DNA from: an uncultured Bacilli bacterium
GTDB taxonomy: Bacteria > Bacillota_I > Bacilli_A > RF39 > UBA660
Direction of reading: 5' to 3'
Assembly: GCA_910587325.1 (NCBI GenBank)
Contig: CAJUKB010000001.1
Span: forward strand, 74,867-138,866
Length of the DNA stretch: 64,000 nt
Shown here: one piece after another, positions 8,210-16,164 of the stretch
Position numbering within the stretch: the first letter of the stretch is position 1
Layout: every line of letters begins with the position of its first letter
Notes under the pieces: generated by a model
Told to the model about the DNA's origin: nothing
Databases searched by the model: none
Seen by the model: the letters and a program-made list of their open reading frames with translations, nothing else
Made by a program: the position numbers and the translations under genes

Positions 8210-8993
8210 ATTTTTCAGAGATAAGTTCACTCAAGGGAATAATACTTAATCCTTTAAAATTAATTTCTTTTATTAACAATTTTAAATGTTCTAGATTCGC
8301 ATTTTTCTTTATTAAAATTATAGCCCCACTATCTATTTTTGCTTTGGCTTCAACAATATTATTACCACCTAAAGAAAACGTTTCTTCTACCAAATATTTT
8401 TGTTCTTTTATACAATATTCTTTTGCAATTTCTTTTATATAGCAAATATTTTTATTTTGATTGTTTTTATTAAGTAAACTTTCTACGTTTTTATACTTTT
8501 CTTTATCATTGTTAATCTGTTCAAAGAAACTTCCATTTTCATAAGTGGATTCCAGAATTAACAAGTTAGCTTTGATTTTATTGTCTTTTAAATATTTCTT
8601 AATAGTTTCGTTACCATCTTCTAATAAAAGCGTTACTGCCTTTTTGCTTTTATTTCCTTCTTTAATAACTTTGTCTTTATTATCTTCTAACGAAATATCC
8701 GGTTTTACATCATCAAAAATCAAATAATATTCATTAAAAATTCCAAATGCTTTCATATTCACATAACTTTTGGTTTTGTTAACCATTCTTCCCATAATAC
8801 CTGGAACAATGTAATTGGAATCCACAGAAGCATTAGTAGCATTTACAACGTAACTTTCTTCTACCTCATTTATACTTTGCATAATTGGACTTTTATTTTG
8901 CATAATGCTAGCAATTTTCTCTGTATAATAGAAACTAAAAAGCATAATAGCCACTAGACCAATGGGTTTATATAATTTTTTCAAAAAAATCAC
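8208..8993 (-). CDS. Membrane-anchored, degenerate polysaccharide deacetylase-like protein
   Basis: A hydrophobic stretch at residues 8-25 forms a signal anchor. The exported part begins with a linker, then KAVTLLLEDGNETIKKYLKDN...LLILEST, which has the rhythm of the NodB motif (TFDDGP...TLL...ikATFF) without the DD metal pair. The end (DSGAIILIKKNANLEHLKLLIKEIN, then GLSIIPLSELISE) matches the 'GsIiLmH...aL..ii..l...Gy.fvtlseLl' ending of the family. The usual histidine is replaced by a lysine (ILIKKN). It is probably a non-catalytic envelope protein. It lies 15 bases downstream of ssb. Confidence 0.65.
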   Translation of the reverse strand: MIFLKKLYKPIGLVAIMLFSFYYTEKIASIMQNKSPIMQSINEVEESYVVNATNASVDSNYIVPGIMGRMVNKTKSYVNMKAFGIFNEYYLIFDDVKPDISLEDNKDKVIKEGNKSKKAVTLLLEDGNETIKKYLKDNKIKANLLILESTYENGSFFEQINNDKEKYKNVESLLNKNNQNKNICYIKEIAKEYCIKEQKYLVEETFSLGGNNIVEAKAKIDSGAIILIKKNANLEHLKLLIKEINFKGLSIIPLSELISEK

Positions 8994-9008
8994 CTAATAA
9001 ACTATATG

Positions 9009-9356
9009 TTAATCACTACTTTCTTTTTCCGAATTTTTATTACTTGAAGATAAAAATGTTACTTTTTCTGCAATAACTTCCATAATAAATTTTTTATTTT
9101 TTTCTTCATCTTCGTAATTTCTAGTTTGTAATCTTCCTTTAATGCCTACAACATCTCCGGTATGGCAATACTCAAAAGTATTTAATGCAATGTTATTCCA
9201 CAATACACAACGAATAAAATCGGTTTCGTAAATACCTTCACTATTTTTAAAGGGACGATTAACGGCAACCGTTATAACACTTCTTTGTTTTTCATTATCA
9301 ATTGAAGATACTTCTGGTTCTGCACAAAGTCTTCCAACGAGTACGACTTGATTCAT
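9009..9356 (-). CDS. ssb: Single-stranded DNA-binding protein (host copy)
   Basis: The protein is 115 residues with a canonical OB fold: MNQVVLVGRL at the start, then FIRCVLWNNIA, GDVVGIKGRLQTRNYEDE and VIAEKVTFL. It coats single-stranded DNA during replication and repair. The C-terminus ends SSNKNSEKESSD, an acidic tail without the usual D-D-D-I-P-F tip, so partner binding may be reduced; this may be a secondary SSB. An AAGGAGG site precedes the ATG. Confidence 0.93.
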   Translation of the reverse strand: MNQVVLVGRLCAEPEVSSIDNEKQRSVITVAVNRPFKNSEGIYETDFIRCVLWNNIALNTFEYCHTGDVVGIKGRLQTRNYEDEEKNKKFIMEVIAEKVTFLSSSNKNSEKESSD

Positions 9357-9472
9357 AAAAAGTCCTCCTTTCTGTAGGCATAGTAGCAGAAAGAAAAAGA
9401 GTAAGCAAATTGCAAATTTCTAAAATTGTAGTGTAAAAAAGGCAAATTGAAGCTCTAATTTAGCAAAAGAAA

Positions 9473-9495
9473 AGTTCAATTGACTAAATCGAACT
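9473..9495 (-). terminator. Terminator after sufB
   Basis: On the minus strand AGTTCGATT and AATTGAACT form a 9-bp stem (one G-T pair) followed by TTTTCTTTT. It lies 40 bases after the sufB stop and upstream of ssb, so it separates the two transcripts. Confidence 0.65.
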
Positions 9496-9534
9496 CCTTT
9501 TTAACAAAATTAGTAAAATTTTAATTTTTTGTAT

Positions 9535-10827
9535 TTATTCTTTCAATAAGCGATTTATCTCTACAGCATACTCCATAGGAAGTTCTTTCTTAAAGTCCGA
9601 AATAAATCCTGTAATAATAAGTTCTTTCGCTCTATCTTCTGTTAAACCATTGCTCATAAGATAAAATAGTTTATCTTCCTCTACTTTGGAAACCGTAGCT
9701 TCATGAGAAATTTTAGAACTATTGTTTTCTACAATATTGGTTGGATAAGTATCACTTTTTCCGGTAGAATCTAACAGAATGGTATCGCATTTTACTTCTG
9801 CAACACTTCCATAAGCCCCTTTCGTGATTCTAGTTGTTCCGCGATAATTAGCAGTTCCTCCACTTTCTGCAATGGATTTACTGATAATATTACTTTTGGT
9901 ATACTTGCCTAAATGAATCATTTTAGCACCAGCATCTAAAGCTTGGCCATTCTTAGCATAAGCAACACTTATGGAATTTCCCGTTGCATAATCTCCTTTT
10001 AAAATACATGACGGATACTTCATCGTTACTTTACTTCCAATATTTCCGTCAATCCATTCCATTTTTCCATGAGACTCAACAAGTGCTCTTTTGGTAACTA
10101 AGTTATACACATCGGTACTCCAATTTTGAATAGTAGAATAGCGCATGGTAGCGTTTTCTTTTACATAGATTTCCACAACTCCGGCATGTAGGGAATTACT
10201 AGAATAACTTTTGGCTGTACAACCTTCAATATATTCTAAAGAGGCTCCTTCATCAACAATAATAATTGTTCTTTCAAATTGTCCTAAACTTTCTGTATCT
10301 ATTCTAAAATAACTTTGTAAAGGTCTATCAAGCGTTGTATTTTTAGGAATATAAATAAACGTTCCCCCACTCCAAACTGCTCCATTTAAAGCGGTGTATT
10401 TATTTTCATCGTACTTGACTAAATTATTAAAATATTCTTTAAAAAGGTCGGGGTATTGTTGAAGCGCTTCATCGGTACTTAAAAAAATAATATCTTTATT
10501 GGTATTTTTTTTGTGATAGATAACTTCACTTTCATATTGATTGGAAACTCCATCTAAGTATTTATCCTCAGCATCAATTACCCCAAGATTACAAAAGGTA
10601 TTTTTTACATTTTTGTCCACATTATTCCAATCATCTTTATATTTTGCATGCTCATTTTTATAATATAGAATTTCATCAAACGAAAAAGGAAGTTGAGGAC
10701 CAAACTTTGGGTTTTCGAGTTCTAAAAATTTTTCATATGATTTCAAGCGGAATTCTAACATCCAATTCGGCTCTTTTTTACTTTTTGATAGTTCTATTAT
10801 AAATTCTTTTGATAGACTTTTTTTCAT
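9535..10827 (-). CDS. sufB: Fe-S cluster scaffold protein SufB
   Basis: This SufB (SUF system) protein is about 430 residues. It has the long parallel beta-helix core and the conserved phrases GAVWSGGTFIYIPKN, SYFRIDTES, DEGASLEYIEGCTA, GGTANYRGTTRI, CDTILLDSTGKSDTYP and ISHEATVSKV. SufB assembles and transfers Fe-S clusters with SufC and SufD in the cytosol. I start it at ATG 10827 (MKKSLSK) rather than the in-frame ATG at 10854, because a -10 box (10843-10848) overlaps the longer start. No sufC, D, S or U lies at its 3' side in this window, so sufB stands alone here. Confidence 0.92.
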   Translation of the reverse strand: MKKSLSKEFIIELSKSKKEPNWMLEFRLKSYEKFLELENPKFGPQLPFSFDEILYYKNEHAKYKDDWNNVDKNVKNTFCNLGVIDAEDKYLDGVSNQYESEVIYHKKNTNKDIIFLSTDEALQQYPDLFKEYFNNLVKYDENKYTALNGAVWSGGTFIYIPKNTTLDRPLQSYFRIDTESLGQFERTIIIVDEGASLEYIEGCTAKSYSSNSLHAGVVEIYVKENATMRYSTIQNWSTDVYNLVTKRALVESHGKMEWIDGNIGSKVTMKYPSCILKGDYATGNSISVAYAKNGQALDAGAKMIHLGKYTKSNIISKSIAESGGTANYRGTTRITKGAYGSVAEVKCDTILLDSTGKSDTYPTNIVENNSSKISHEATVSKVEEDKLFYLMSNGLTEDRAKELIITGFISDFKKELPMEYAVEINRLLKE

Positions 10828-10842
10828 ACTAATCACAAGGAA

Positions 10843-10871
10843 ATTATACACCAAAACGGGAGTTTAAACAA
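10843..10871 (-). promoter_or_regulatory. sufB promoter with near-leaderless spacing
   Basis: On the minus strand TTGTTT (10871-10866) and TATAAT (10848-10843) are separated by exactly 17 bases. Transcription should begin around 10836, leaving a leader of under 15 bases before the start at 10827 and no clear Shine-Dalgarno site. Confidence 0.75.
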
Positions 10872-10900
10872 TTGAAATCTATCCTCTTCTTTGCTATAAT
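10872..10900 (+). promoter_or_regulatory. Promoter for the 10928-11624 gene pair
   Basis: TTGAAA (10872-10877) and TATAAT (10895-10900) have a 17-base spacer. Its -35 box directly abuts the -35 box of the divergent sufB promoter, so the two polymerases would compete for the site. Confidence 0.75.
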
Positions 10901-10927
10901 GTTTTTATAATACTAAGGAGGAGTTAC

Positions 10928-11239
10928 ATGAGTGGCAATAGCAATAAAGAAATTAATGCTGCTTATGTAGCATCTTGGAAAGAAAAAAATCCTAAATTAT
11001 CTTTACTTGAGACTGATGGAAATTATTTAAAGTATATGGAGGAAAAAATTGATATTCAAGATATCTATATGCAAGATGTTTTAATCAATTCAAATTTATT
11101 TCATAATATCCCCTATATAGATGCTAATAAATTATTTAATATCATTAAGCTTCATGTATATGCTATTCAAGTAAAAGAAAAAGAACTAAAGGAAAAAGTA
11201 AGGAGAATGAAAGAATATGATTATAGAACCAATGGATGA
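10928..11239 (+). CDS. Hypothetical small charged helical protein
   Basis: An unrecognised soluble protein of 103 residues, rich in Lys, Glu and Asn, with a coiled-coil-like C-terminal third (IQVKEKELKEKVRRMKE). AAGGAGGAG lies directly before the start. It overlaps the next gene by 23 bases, which suggests translational coupling and a joint function. Confidence 0.7.
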   Translation: MSGNSNKEINAAYVASWKEKNPKLSLLETDGNYLKYMEEKIDIQDIYMQDVLINSNLFHNIPYIDANKLFNIIKLHVYAIQVKEKELKEKVRRMKEYDYRTNG

Positions 11240-11624
11240 TTTAGTAACAGTAGAAGAATATTTTGCTATTTTAGCTCGTGAAGGGAATTTAACTCCGAAA
11301 GACATAATGCAAAAAAAGCGTTTTGAATGGTTTATTACAAATTGTGAAAAAAATCAAGATTTACTTTCTCCTGCTACTGAAGATATATATGCAAAGTATA
11401 AAAAATGTCTAGTCTCTCTATCTTTAAAAGAAAATCAAACACAAGCAGAAAAAGAGATAGTTATAGATTATCAAAGGAAGGTTTTGGAAATGGAAGAAGA
11501 AAAAGAACAAGAATACACAAGAAAATTAGTAGATAAAGCAGGATATGTAAATGCGACTATTATCTTAGTTATGATACTAAATATTGGTTTTATTATTGCT
11601 ATGGCACTTTTAGGAAGTAAGTAA
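11217..11624 (+). CDS. Hypothetical tail-anchored membrane protein
   Basis: A 135-residue protein with a charged helical body and one C-terminal membrane segment (residues about 113-132, ATIILVMILNIGFIIAMALL), so it should be tail-anchored with the body in the cytosol. An AGGAGA site lies upstream. It forms a two-gene operon with 10928-11239 and ends at a strong terminator. No family recognised. Confidence 0.72.
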   Translation: MIIEPMDDLVTVEEYFAILAREGNLTPKDIMQKKRFEWFITNCEKNQDLLSPATEDIYAKYKKCLVSLSLKENQTQAEKEIVIDYQRKVLEMEEEKEQEYTRKLVDKAGYVNATIILVMILNIGFIIAMALLGSK

Positions 11625-11650
11625 GCATTCTAAAACGGAATGCTTTTTTA
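11623..11650 (+). terminator. Terminator of the 10928-11624 operon
   Basis: AAGCATTC, a 7-base loop and GAATGCTT form a perfect 8-bp stem followed by TTTTTA. It overlaps the stop codon. Confidence 0.85.
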
Positions 11651-11669
11651 TTGCATGAAAAAAAGCCTA

Positions 11670-11930
11670 TTATTTGGCTTCTACAATTAATTTAATGGCG
11701 GTTTTTTGTTCCCCATTTATCACAATATCACTAAATGCAGGGATTACGACTAAATTTTCACCACTTGGAGCAACAAAACCTCTCGCAATCGCTACGGCTT
11801 TAATGGCTTGGTTTAAACTTCCTGCTCCAATCGTTTGTATTTCAACTGATTTACTTTCACGATAAATATTCGCTATCGCTCCCGCTACCTTACTAGGGTT
11901 TGATTTTGATGATACTTTTAATATTTCCAT
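11670..11930 (-). CDS. spoVS: Stage V sporulation protein S
   Basis: An 86-residue protein matching SpoVS along its whole length: MEILKVSSKSNPSKVAGAIA, then IQTIGAGSLNQAIKAVAIARGF and IVINGEQKTAIKLIVEA. It is an Alba-like nucleic-acid-binding protein needed for progress through sporulation (septation, coat assembly). The gene stands alone, with AAGGAGGATTT before the ATG. It is strong evidence that the host lineage sporulates. Confidence 0.96.
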   Translation of the reverse strand: MEILKVSSKSNPSKVAGAIANIYRESKSVEIQTIGAGSLNQAIKAVAIARGFVAPSGENLVVIPAFSDIVINGEQKTAIKLIVEAK

Positions 11931-11985
11931 AAATCCTCCTTCAATTTGTATAGTAAACTATATGAAAAAAGATGAGAAAAAATAC

Positions 11986-12495
11986 TCAAGATTCTTCAAT
12001 AAAGTTTTTACTTTTATGGGGTTCATCAAACAATAAATCAAGGTAATTTTGTTGTCTTAAGGCTTCATAAATCATAATCGCAACCGTATTGGAAAGATTT
12101 AGGGAACGCACCTTATCGGTCATTGGCATACGCATGCAATTTTCTAGATATGGTTTTAAAATATGTGGTGGAATTCCTGTACTTTCCTTCCCAAAGAAAA
12201 AATAAATATTTTCATTTGTATTACTATAATTAAAACTAGTATGAGGTTTATGACCATATCTTGTTAGAAAATAGTAAGTTCCTTCATTTTTAGAAAAAAA
12301 TTCTTCTATATTTTCATACACAGTATAATCACAATGTTCTATGTAATTGACTCCACTTCTTTTAATGTATTTTTCATCTAGGGAAAAACCAAGTGGTTTA
12401 ATCAAATGCAATTTTGTCCCTGTTGCGACACAAGTACGCATAATATTTCCTGTATTTCCTGGAATTTCCGGTTCAAATAAAACAACGTTTAACAT
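11986..12495 (-). CDS. trmL: tRNA (cytidine/uridine-34 2'-O)-methyltransferase TrmL
   Basis: A SPOUT-family methyltransferase of 169 residues. It has the hallmarks EPEIPGNTGNIMRTCVATG at the N-terminus and FGKESTGIP...MPMTDKVRSLNLSNTVAIMIYEALRQ in the trefoil-knot AdoMet site. TrmL methylates the wobble ribose of tRNA-Leu. The AGGAGG site lies right before the ATG. Confidence 0.94.
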   Translation of the reverse strand: MLNVVLFEPEIPGNTGNIMRTCVATGTKLHLIKPLGFSLDEKYIKRSGVNYIEHCDYTVYENIEEFFSKNEGTYYFLTRYGHKPHTSFNYSNTNENIYFFFGKESTGIPPHILKPYLENCMRMPMTDKVRSLNLSNTVAIMIYEALRQQNYLDLLFDEPHKSKNFIEES

Positions 12496-12507
12496 ATATA
12501 TCCTCCT

Positions 12508-12795
12508 TTATATAAGGTCATGGTCATCAAATCTTTTAATATCTTTCCAATCTCTTTTTAATAAAATACCATCTATGGTTTCCGTATTATAAAGTTCATC
12601 TAAATTTTTGAAAAAAATCTCTCCACTTTGGTCTCCTTCGTTATCTCCAAATCTTTGAAAACTAACCATATTTTCAAATCCTATTATCATATATTTTTTA
12701 CCATTCAACAAAAAAGGAATTTCTGGTTCCGCACCTGTTTTTACAATTTTTTCTAAATCTTCTTTAAATTCTAAATATGTTATTTTATTATTCAT
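12508..12795 (-). CDS. Hypothetical small acidic protein
   Basis: A soluble, acidic, unrecognised protein of 95 residues (many Asp/Glu/Phe; LNGKKYMIIGFENM in the centre, KRFDDHDLI at the end). It sits 12 bases upstream of trmL on the same strand, and the shared short gap suggests co-transcription. The composition and the alternating strands suggest an SMI1/KNR4-like immunity-type fold at best; this is not established. Confidence 0.65.
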   Translation of the reverse strand: MNNKITYLEFKEDLEKIVKTGAEPEIPFLLNGKKYMIIGFENMVSFQRFGDNEGDQSGEIFFKNLDELYNTETIDGILLKRDWKDIKRFDDHDLI

Positions 12796-12814
12796 AGCTT
12801 TTCGCTTCTCTCTT

Positions 12815-13150
12815 TTATATAAATGGTTTTATTATTCCTAAAACATCCTGAAATAAAATACCCAATAAACTAAACAACAATGGCAAATAATACCGCATGA
12901 ATATATCCACTTTTCTACGATTATAATTTTTAATTCCTATTTTTTTAAACCACCATTCATAAAATTTAGTATTTTCTTTATCCTTATTCTTAAATTGATA
13001 ATGTGATAAAAAACAACCGTCGTTGGTTTCTAACATACAAATATGCATAAGTGATAATAAGGCTATATATTTCCAAGATAACCAAGTCCAAGATGTCCAA
13101 GCAATTATTGTAAGTAGAAAATGTACAATTATACTTAAAATTTTTAACAT
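12815..13150 (-). CDS. Hypothetical membrane protein
   Basis: A 111-residue protein with hydrophobic segments at about residues 3-35 (rich in Trp: IIAWTSWTWLSWKY) and 87-108, separated by a charged loop. It resembles no family I know. It lies 19 bases upstream of the previous gene. Nothing in the sequence indicates function. Confidence 0.62.
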   Translation of the reverse strand: MLKILSIIVHFLLTIIAWTSWTWLSWKYIALLSLMHICMLETNDGCFLSHYQFKNKDKENTKFYEWWFKKIGIKNYNRRKVDIFMRYYLPLLFSLLGILFQDVLGIIKPFI

Positions 13151-13194
13151 ATACTACTCACCCATTCCATTGTAACACATAAAGAAAAAAAGAC

Positions 13195-13560
13195 CTAGTA
13201 GCCTTTTTTCTTATAATATTTATACAATTCTTTAAAACGATTAAAATGAATAATTTCTCTTTGTCTTAAGAATAGTAGTGGCCCTATAACGTCTTCATCG
13301 GTTGCAAGTTCTATTAAATTTTCATAAACCGCTCTTGCTTTTTCTTCTGCCGCCATATCCTCAGATATATCCGCAAGCACATCTCCTGTTACAGCAAAGT
13401 AGCTAGTTGTAAAAGGAACTCCACTTGCATTTGACGGATAAACTCCTAAAGCATGTTCAGAATACATATCTCCTAAACCTGCTTCCTTCATTTCTTCAAC
13501 ACTTGCGCCTTCTGTTAATTGTTTAATCATTGTAGCAATCATTTCCACATGCCCAAGCTC
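13195..13560 (-). CDS. cotJC: Spore coat manganese catalase CotJC, 3' part, split by the prophage
   Basis: These about 120 codons begin at the left attachment core and read ...TEELGHVEMIATMIKQLTEGA, then VTGDVLADISEDMAAEEKARAVYENLI and FLRQREIIHFNRF, the C-terminal two thirds of CotJC, a Mn-catalase-like ferritin-fold coat protein. A GTG at 13548 could be called as a start, but the true frame continues to the core at 13559-13566. The missing 5' part lies at 50927-51133. In the integrated state this fragment has no promoter or ribosome site of its own and should be silent until excision. Confidence 0.92.
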   Translation of the reverse strand, partial: ELGHVEMIATMIKQLTEGASVEEMKEAGLGDMYSEHALGVYPSNASGVPFTTSYFAVTGDVLADISEDMAAEEKARAVYENLIELATDEDVIGPLLFLRQREIIHFNRFKELYKYYKKKGY

Positions 13561-13566
13561 TTCTGT
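13559..13566. other. attL core (TCTTCTGT), left prophage end
   Basis: The 8-bp core TCTTCTGT is shared with 50940-50947. To its left is cotJC sequence; to its right the phage arm GTACGTTAACGATAG (13565-13579) forms half of an attP inverted repeat. The dyad centre puts the probable crossover dinucleotide TC at 13559-13560. Confidence 0.85.
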
Positions 13567-13598
13567 ACGTTAACGATAGAGATGTAAAACAGTTATAA

Positions 13599-15407
13599 TT
13601 AAAATCTAGGGTGTATTGCTATTGAAAAGTTATTCTCGTAACCACGTCCGCCTTTTTCTTTCTTATAATCTACATAAGATATAACAGACTTTAAGAGTTT
13701 GTTTTTCTTTTCTGCTGTTTTTACTCTCCAATATGAATCAATTACTTTTTCTATTTTTGGAAGCAATTTCTCGATTTTATCTTTATTAAGTTTTGTCTGG
13801 TACTTAGATAGTTCTTTTGTTGTTGCATTTATTTTATCTTTTATTACTTTAGAGCGTTTTGTAAAATCTTCTGGAGTATATACCTCTTGTTCTAAGAGTT
13901 CGTATTGCTTATCTAATTGTTTATTATATTTCTCTAAGTCTTTACATAATGCTTGATACATTATATTATCGTCTTCCTCGGCTGGATTATACGTCGTTAG
14001 GAGCTCTTTTTGTGTGTTTAGATACTCTCGTAACCCTTTTATAACTTCCGCCTCTACAAGCGATAAATTAGAGCCTATATTGGTACAATGTGCTTTCTGA
14101 CATATCAAGGTATCTTCGTGAGGATCTATTGTGTTCTCCTCGAATGTTGTAATAGCCTTGTCAAACTCAGTAGTAGTAATGTTTAGTAGTTTCTTTAAGT
14201 CTTCCCATTTATCAGCATAAGGCATAGTAAACTTATCTTGCGTAGAACTAAACCAATGATCTACGCTGCATTTACTAACTCCTAAAGCTGTGGCTATATC
14301 TCTTAGACTGTAATCGCCTTTATGTTCTCTTAGACATAGGCGTAGTTTTTCTTTATCTACTTCATACTTACGCCTTAGTTTAGGCTCTTGCTTTTTATTT
14401 TCATAATAAGGACGTCTTTGCATAGATCTTCCACAATCAGCACATCTAATTAAAGTAGCTAGTGGATTCTGTAATTCGGTACCATGTGTAGTACTTACTT
14501 GTTTAGGTTGGATTCCTTGAACTATATTGAATAGATCTTCTTCTATTATAGCTGGGTGCAATCCCTCGACAAGTATTATTTCGTCCTTAGTTCCTTTTTT
14601 ACGTTTCTTCACAATTTGCCCGTTAACTAAGCTCTTATGTTGTTTGTTACTGTTCCACCTTATCTTACCTAGATAAACTGGATTAGATAGTATTCCTTTA
14701 ATTGTGGACGGAGTCCATACATCTGACTTTTTAGGACGAAACTCTAAAGTATTAAGCCAGTTGCATATAATATCGTGTCCCATGCCGTCAGCACGTTTCT
14801 TATACATCTCTTTTACGACTTCTGCTTCTTCTGGTATTGGTTCTAGTGTAAAACCTTTGTCATATTTTAATTTTACCTTTTTATACCCAAAAGGAGGCTC
14901 TGACGCACAATATTTACCAGCTAGTACGTTTGCTAACCTTTGGCGTTGCATACGTCTGTTAATAGCTTTATATTCACGCCTAGACATAAATAAACCGAAC
15001 TCAAAGTATTCTTCGTCGTCGTCGCTGTTTGGATCATATATTTTATTAAGAGTAATAATTAAAGTATTTGAATACTTAAAAGCCTGTGAAATAGTACCTT
15101 GATCTTTAGAATCTCCACGAGTAAGACGTTCTACTTCTACAACTAAAATTCCGTCAACAGTTCCAGTCTCAATGTCTTTTAAGACCTTTTGTATTTCTGG
15201 TCGTTCTTGGATTGATTCTCCCGAAACTACTTCACGATATATATGTCGTATCTTTATACCAAGTTGTTTAGCTCTATCTTTTAAAAACTTCTCATGTTGT
15301 TTTAGCGTATCGAATTTTTTAAGTCTTTCTAGTTCCATATCGGCTCTTGATTTTCTTAAATATGCGTCATAGATCCCGTTAGGATCCAGCGTGATTACAT
15401 TATACAT
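13599..15407 (-). CDS. Large serine recombinase (phage integrase) with an inserted HTH
   Basis: A 602-residue serine integrase. The N-terminal resolvase domain carries catalytic Ser20 (AYLRKSRAD) and ILVVEVERLTRGD; the recombinase domain follows (PPFGYKK...EEAEVVKEMY...WTPSTIKGILSNPVYLG). The zinc ribbon is split: C322-x2-C325 (RCADCGRSM) is separated from C436-x4-C441 by about 110 residues containing a helix-turn-helix (residues 366-386, LRDIATALGVSKCSVDHWF). A C-terminal coiled coil ends the protein. It recombines attP with attB inside cotJC and, with a directionality factor, reverses this. It lies 38 bases inside attL. AAGGAGG precedes the ATG. Confidence 0.95.
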   Translation of the reverse strand: MYNVITLDPNGIYDAYLRKSRADMELERLKKFDTLKQHEKFLKDRAKQLGIKIRHIYREVVSGESIQERPEIQKVLKDIETGTVDGILVVEVERLTRGDSKDQGTISQAFKYSNTLIITLNKIYDPNSDDDEEYFEFGLFMSRREYKAINRRMQRQRLANVLAGKYCASEPPFGYKKVKLKYDKGFTLEPIPEEAEVVKEMYKKRADGMGHDIICNWLNTLEFRPKKSDVWTPSTIKGILSNPVYLGKIRWNSNKQHKSLVNGQIVKKRKKGTKDEIILVEGLHPAIIEEDLFNIVQGIQPKQVSTTHGTELQNPLATLIRCADCGRSMQRRPYYENKKQEPKLRRKYEVDKEKLRLCLREHKGDYSLRDIATALGVSKCSVDHWFSSTQDKFTMPYADKWEDLKKLLNITTTEFDKAITTFEENTIDPHEDTLICQKAHCTNIGSNLSLVEAEVIKGLREYLNTQKELLTTYNPAEEDDNIMYQALCKDLEKYNKQLDKQYELLEQEVYTPEDFTKRSKVIKDKINATTKELSKYQTKLNKDKIEKLLPKIEKVIDSYWRVKTAEKKNKLLKSVISYVDYKKEKGGRGYENNFSIAIHPRF

Positions 15408-15679
15408 CTTGCACCTCCTTATCTTTCATAATTCTATCAACCTCTGCTTCATACTCGGCGATTTTATTCTTATCAAAGTTTTCTAAATGTCCTAGTTTGT
15501 AGTGTAACATTTCATGTATGAAACGCTTTTTCTTTTTCTATGTCAGAAAGTGAATCATTTACGATTATATAAGTACCGTTCTCGGCTTTCATAATAAAAG
15601 CTCGTACTTTAGCTGGTGCTTTTATAAACAAAAGAGTCAAATTGTCTTTTTCGGCAATTTTCGCCAACTTTCCATACAT
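15400..15679 (-). pseudogene. ImmA/IrrE-type metallopeptidase gene with a frameshift
   Basis: Starting at ATG 15679 (AGGAGG site upstream), the reading frame MYGKLAKIAEKDNLTLLFIK...IIVNDSLSDIEKEKA ends at a TGA after an A5 run (15527-15531). Removing one A restores KRFIHEMLHYKLGHLENF, containing the HExxH zinc motif of ImmA/IrrE peptidases, and the frame then runs to 15400, overlapping the integrase start. Such peptidases cleave phage repressors to trigger induction, and this gene lies next to the repressor. It is either a real mutation, a +1 slippage site, or a sequencing error in the homopolymer. Confidence 0.8.
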
Positions 15680-15736
15680 AGGCAATACCTCCTAAGAACA
15701 CGGGTACTGCTTAACTTTGTGTCTTTTTATTCCTTT

Positions 15737-16111
15737 CTATTTCTTTTCTTTTGTTTTATCAATCTTTGTAACTATATCAACAATATCAGCTACTTGGTTT
15801 AGTTCTTCGTCGTCTAACTCTCCAAGTTTATCAAAAAGAAGACTGATCCGCTTATTTTCTATTAACTTGTTGTACTTCTCGATATTCTCTAAATTATAGG
15901 GTGTTACTTCTTCTTTTCCTAAAAGGTAGTCTGTTGTTGTATTTAGAGCTGTTGCTATTTCTGATAAGATGTCTGGTCGTGGCATTTGCAAGTTATTTAT
16001 ATATCTTGAGACTGCTGCTTCTGTAACACCAATTTTAGTAGCGAGTTTTCTTTGTGAGATCTTATTTTTCAATAATAGACTCTGTAACTTTCTTCCAAAA
16101 TCGTTTTCCAT
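15737..16111 (-). CDS. CI-like phage repressor (XRE family)
   Basis: About 124 residues from ATG 16111 (MENDFGRK), chosen because GGAGGGG lies 5 bases upstream; the frame is open further upstream. Residues 8-60 form a classical XRE helix-turn-helix (ISQRKLATKIGVTEAAVSRYINNLQMPRP), and the remainder is an oligomerisation tail rich in Asp/Glu. It transcribes away from the early promoter across repeated operator sequences, the layout of a lysogeny switch. It lacks the LexA-type peptidase domain, so induction probably depends on an ImmA-type peptidase. Confidence 0.9.
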   Translation of the reverse strand: MENDFGRKLQSLLLKNKISQRKLATKIGVTEAAVSRYINNLQMPRPDILSEIATALNTTTDYLLGKEEVTPYNLENIEKYNKLIENKRISLLFDKLGELDDEELNQVADIVDIVTKIDKTKEKK

Positions 16112-16133
16112 AATGTCCCCTCCAATTACCGAT

Positions 16134-16139
16134 ATTATA
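16134..16139 (-). promoter_or_regulatory. Likely -10 box of the repressor promoter
   Basis: TATAAT on the minus strand, 23 bases before the repressor start. The -35 is uncertain: TTTCTT about 17 bases upstream is poor, and a TTGACA lies too close. Confidence 0.5.
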
Positions 16140-16164
16140 ACACTTTTTGTCAAAAAAGAAAGAA

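Noticed and set aside
13195..13548. Short cotJC starting at GTG 13548 as an independent gene
   Set aside because: The GTG has no ribosome site and the frame continues upstream to the attachment core, joining the other half of the gene exactly.
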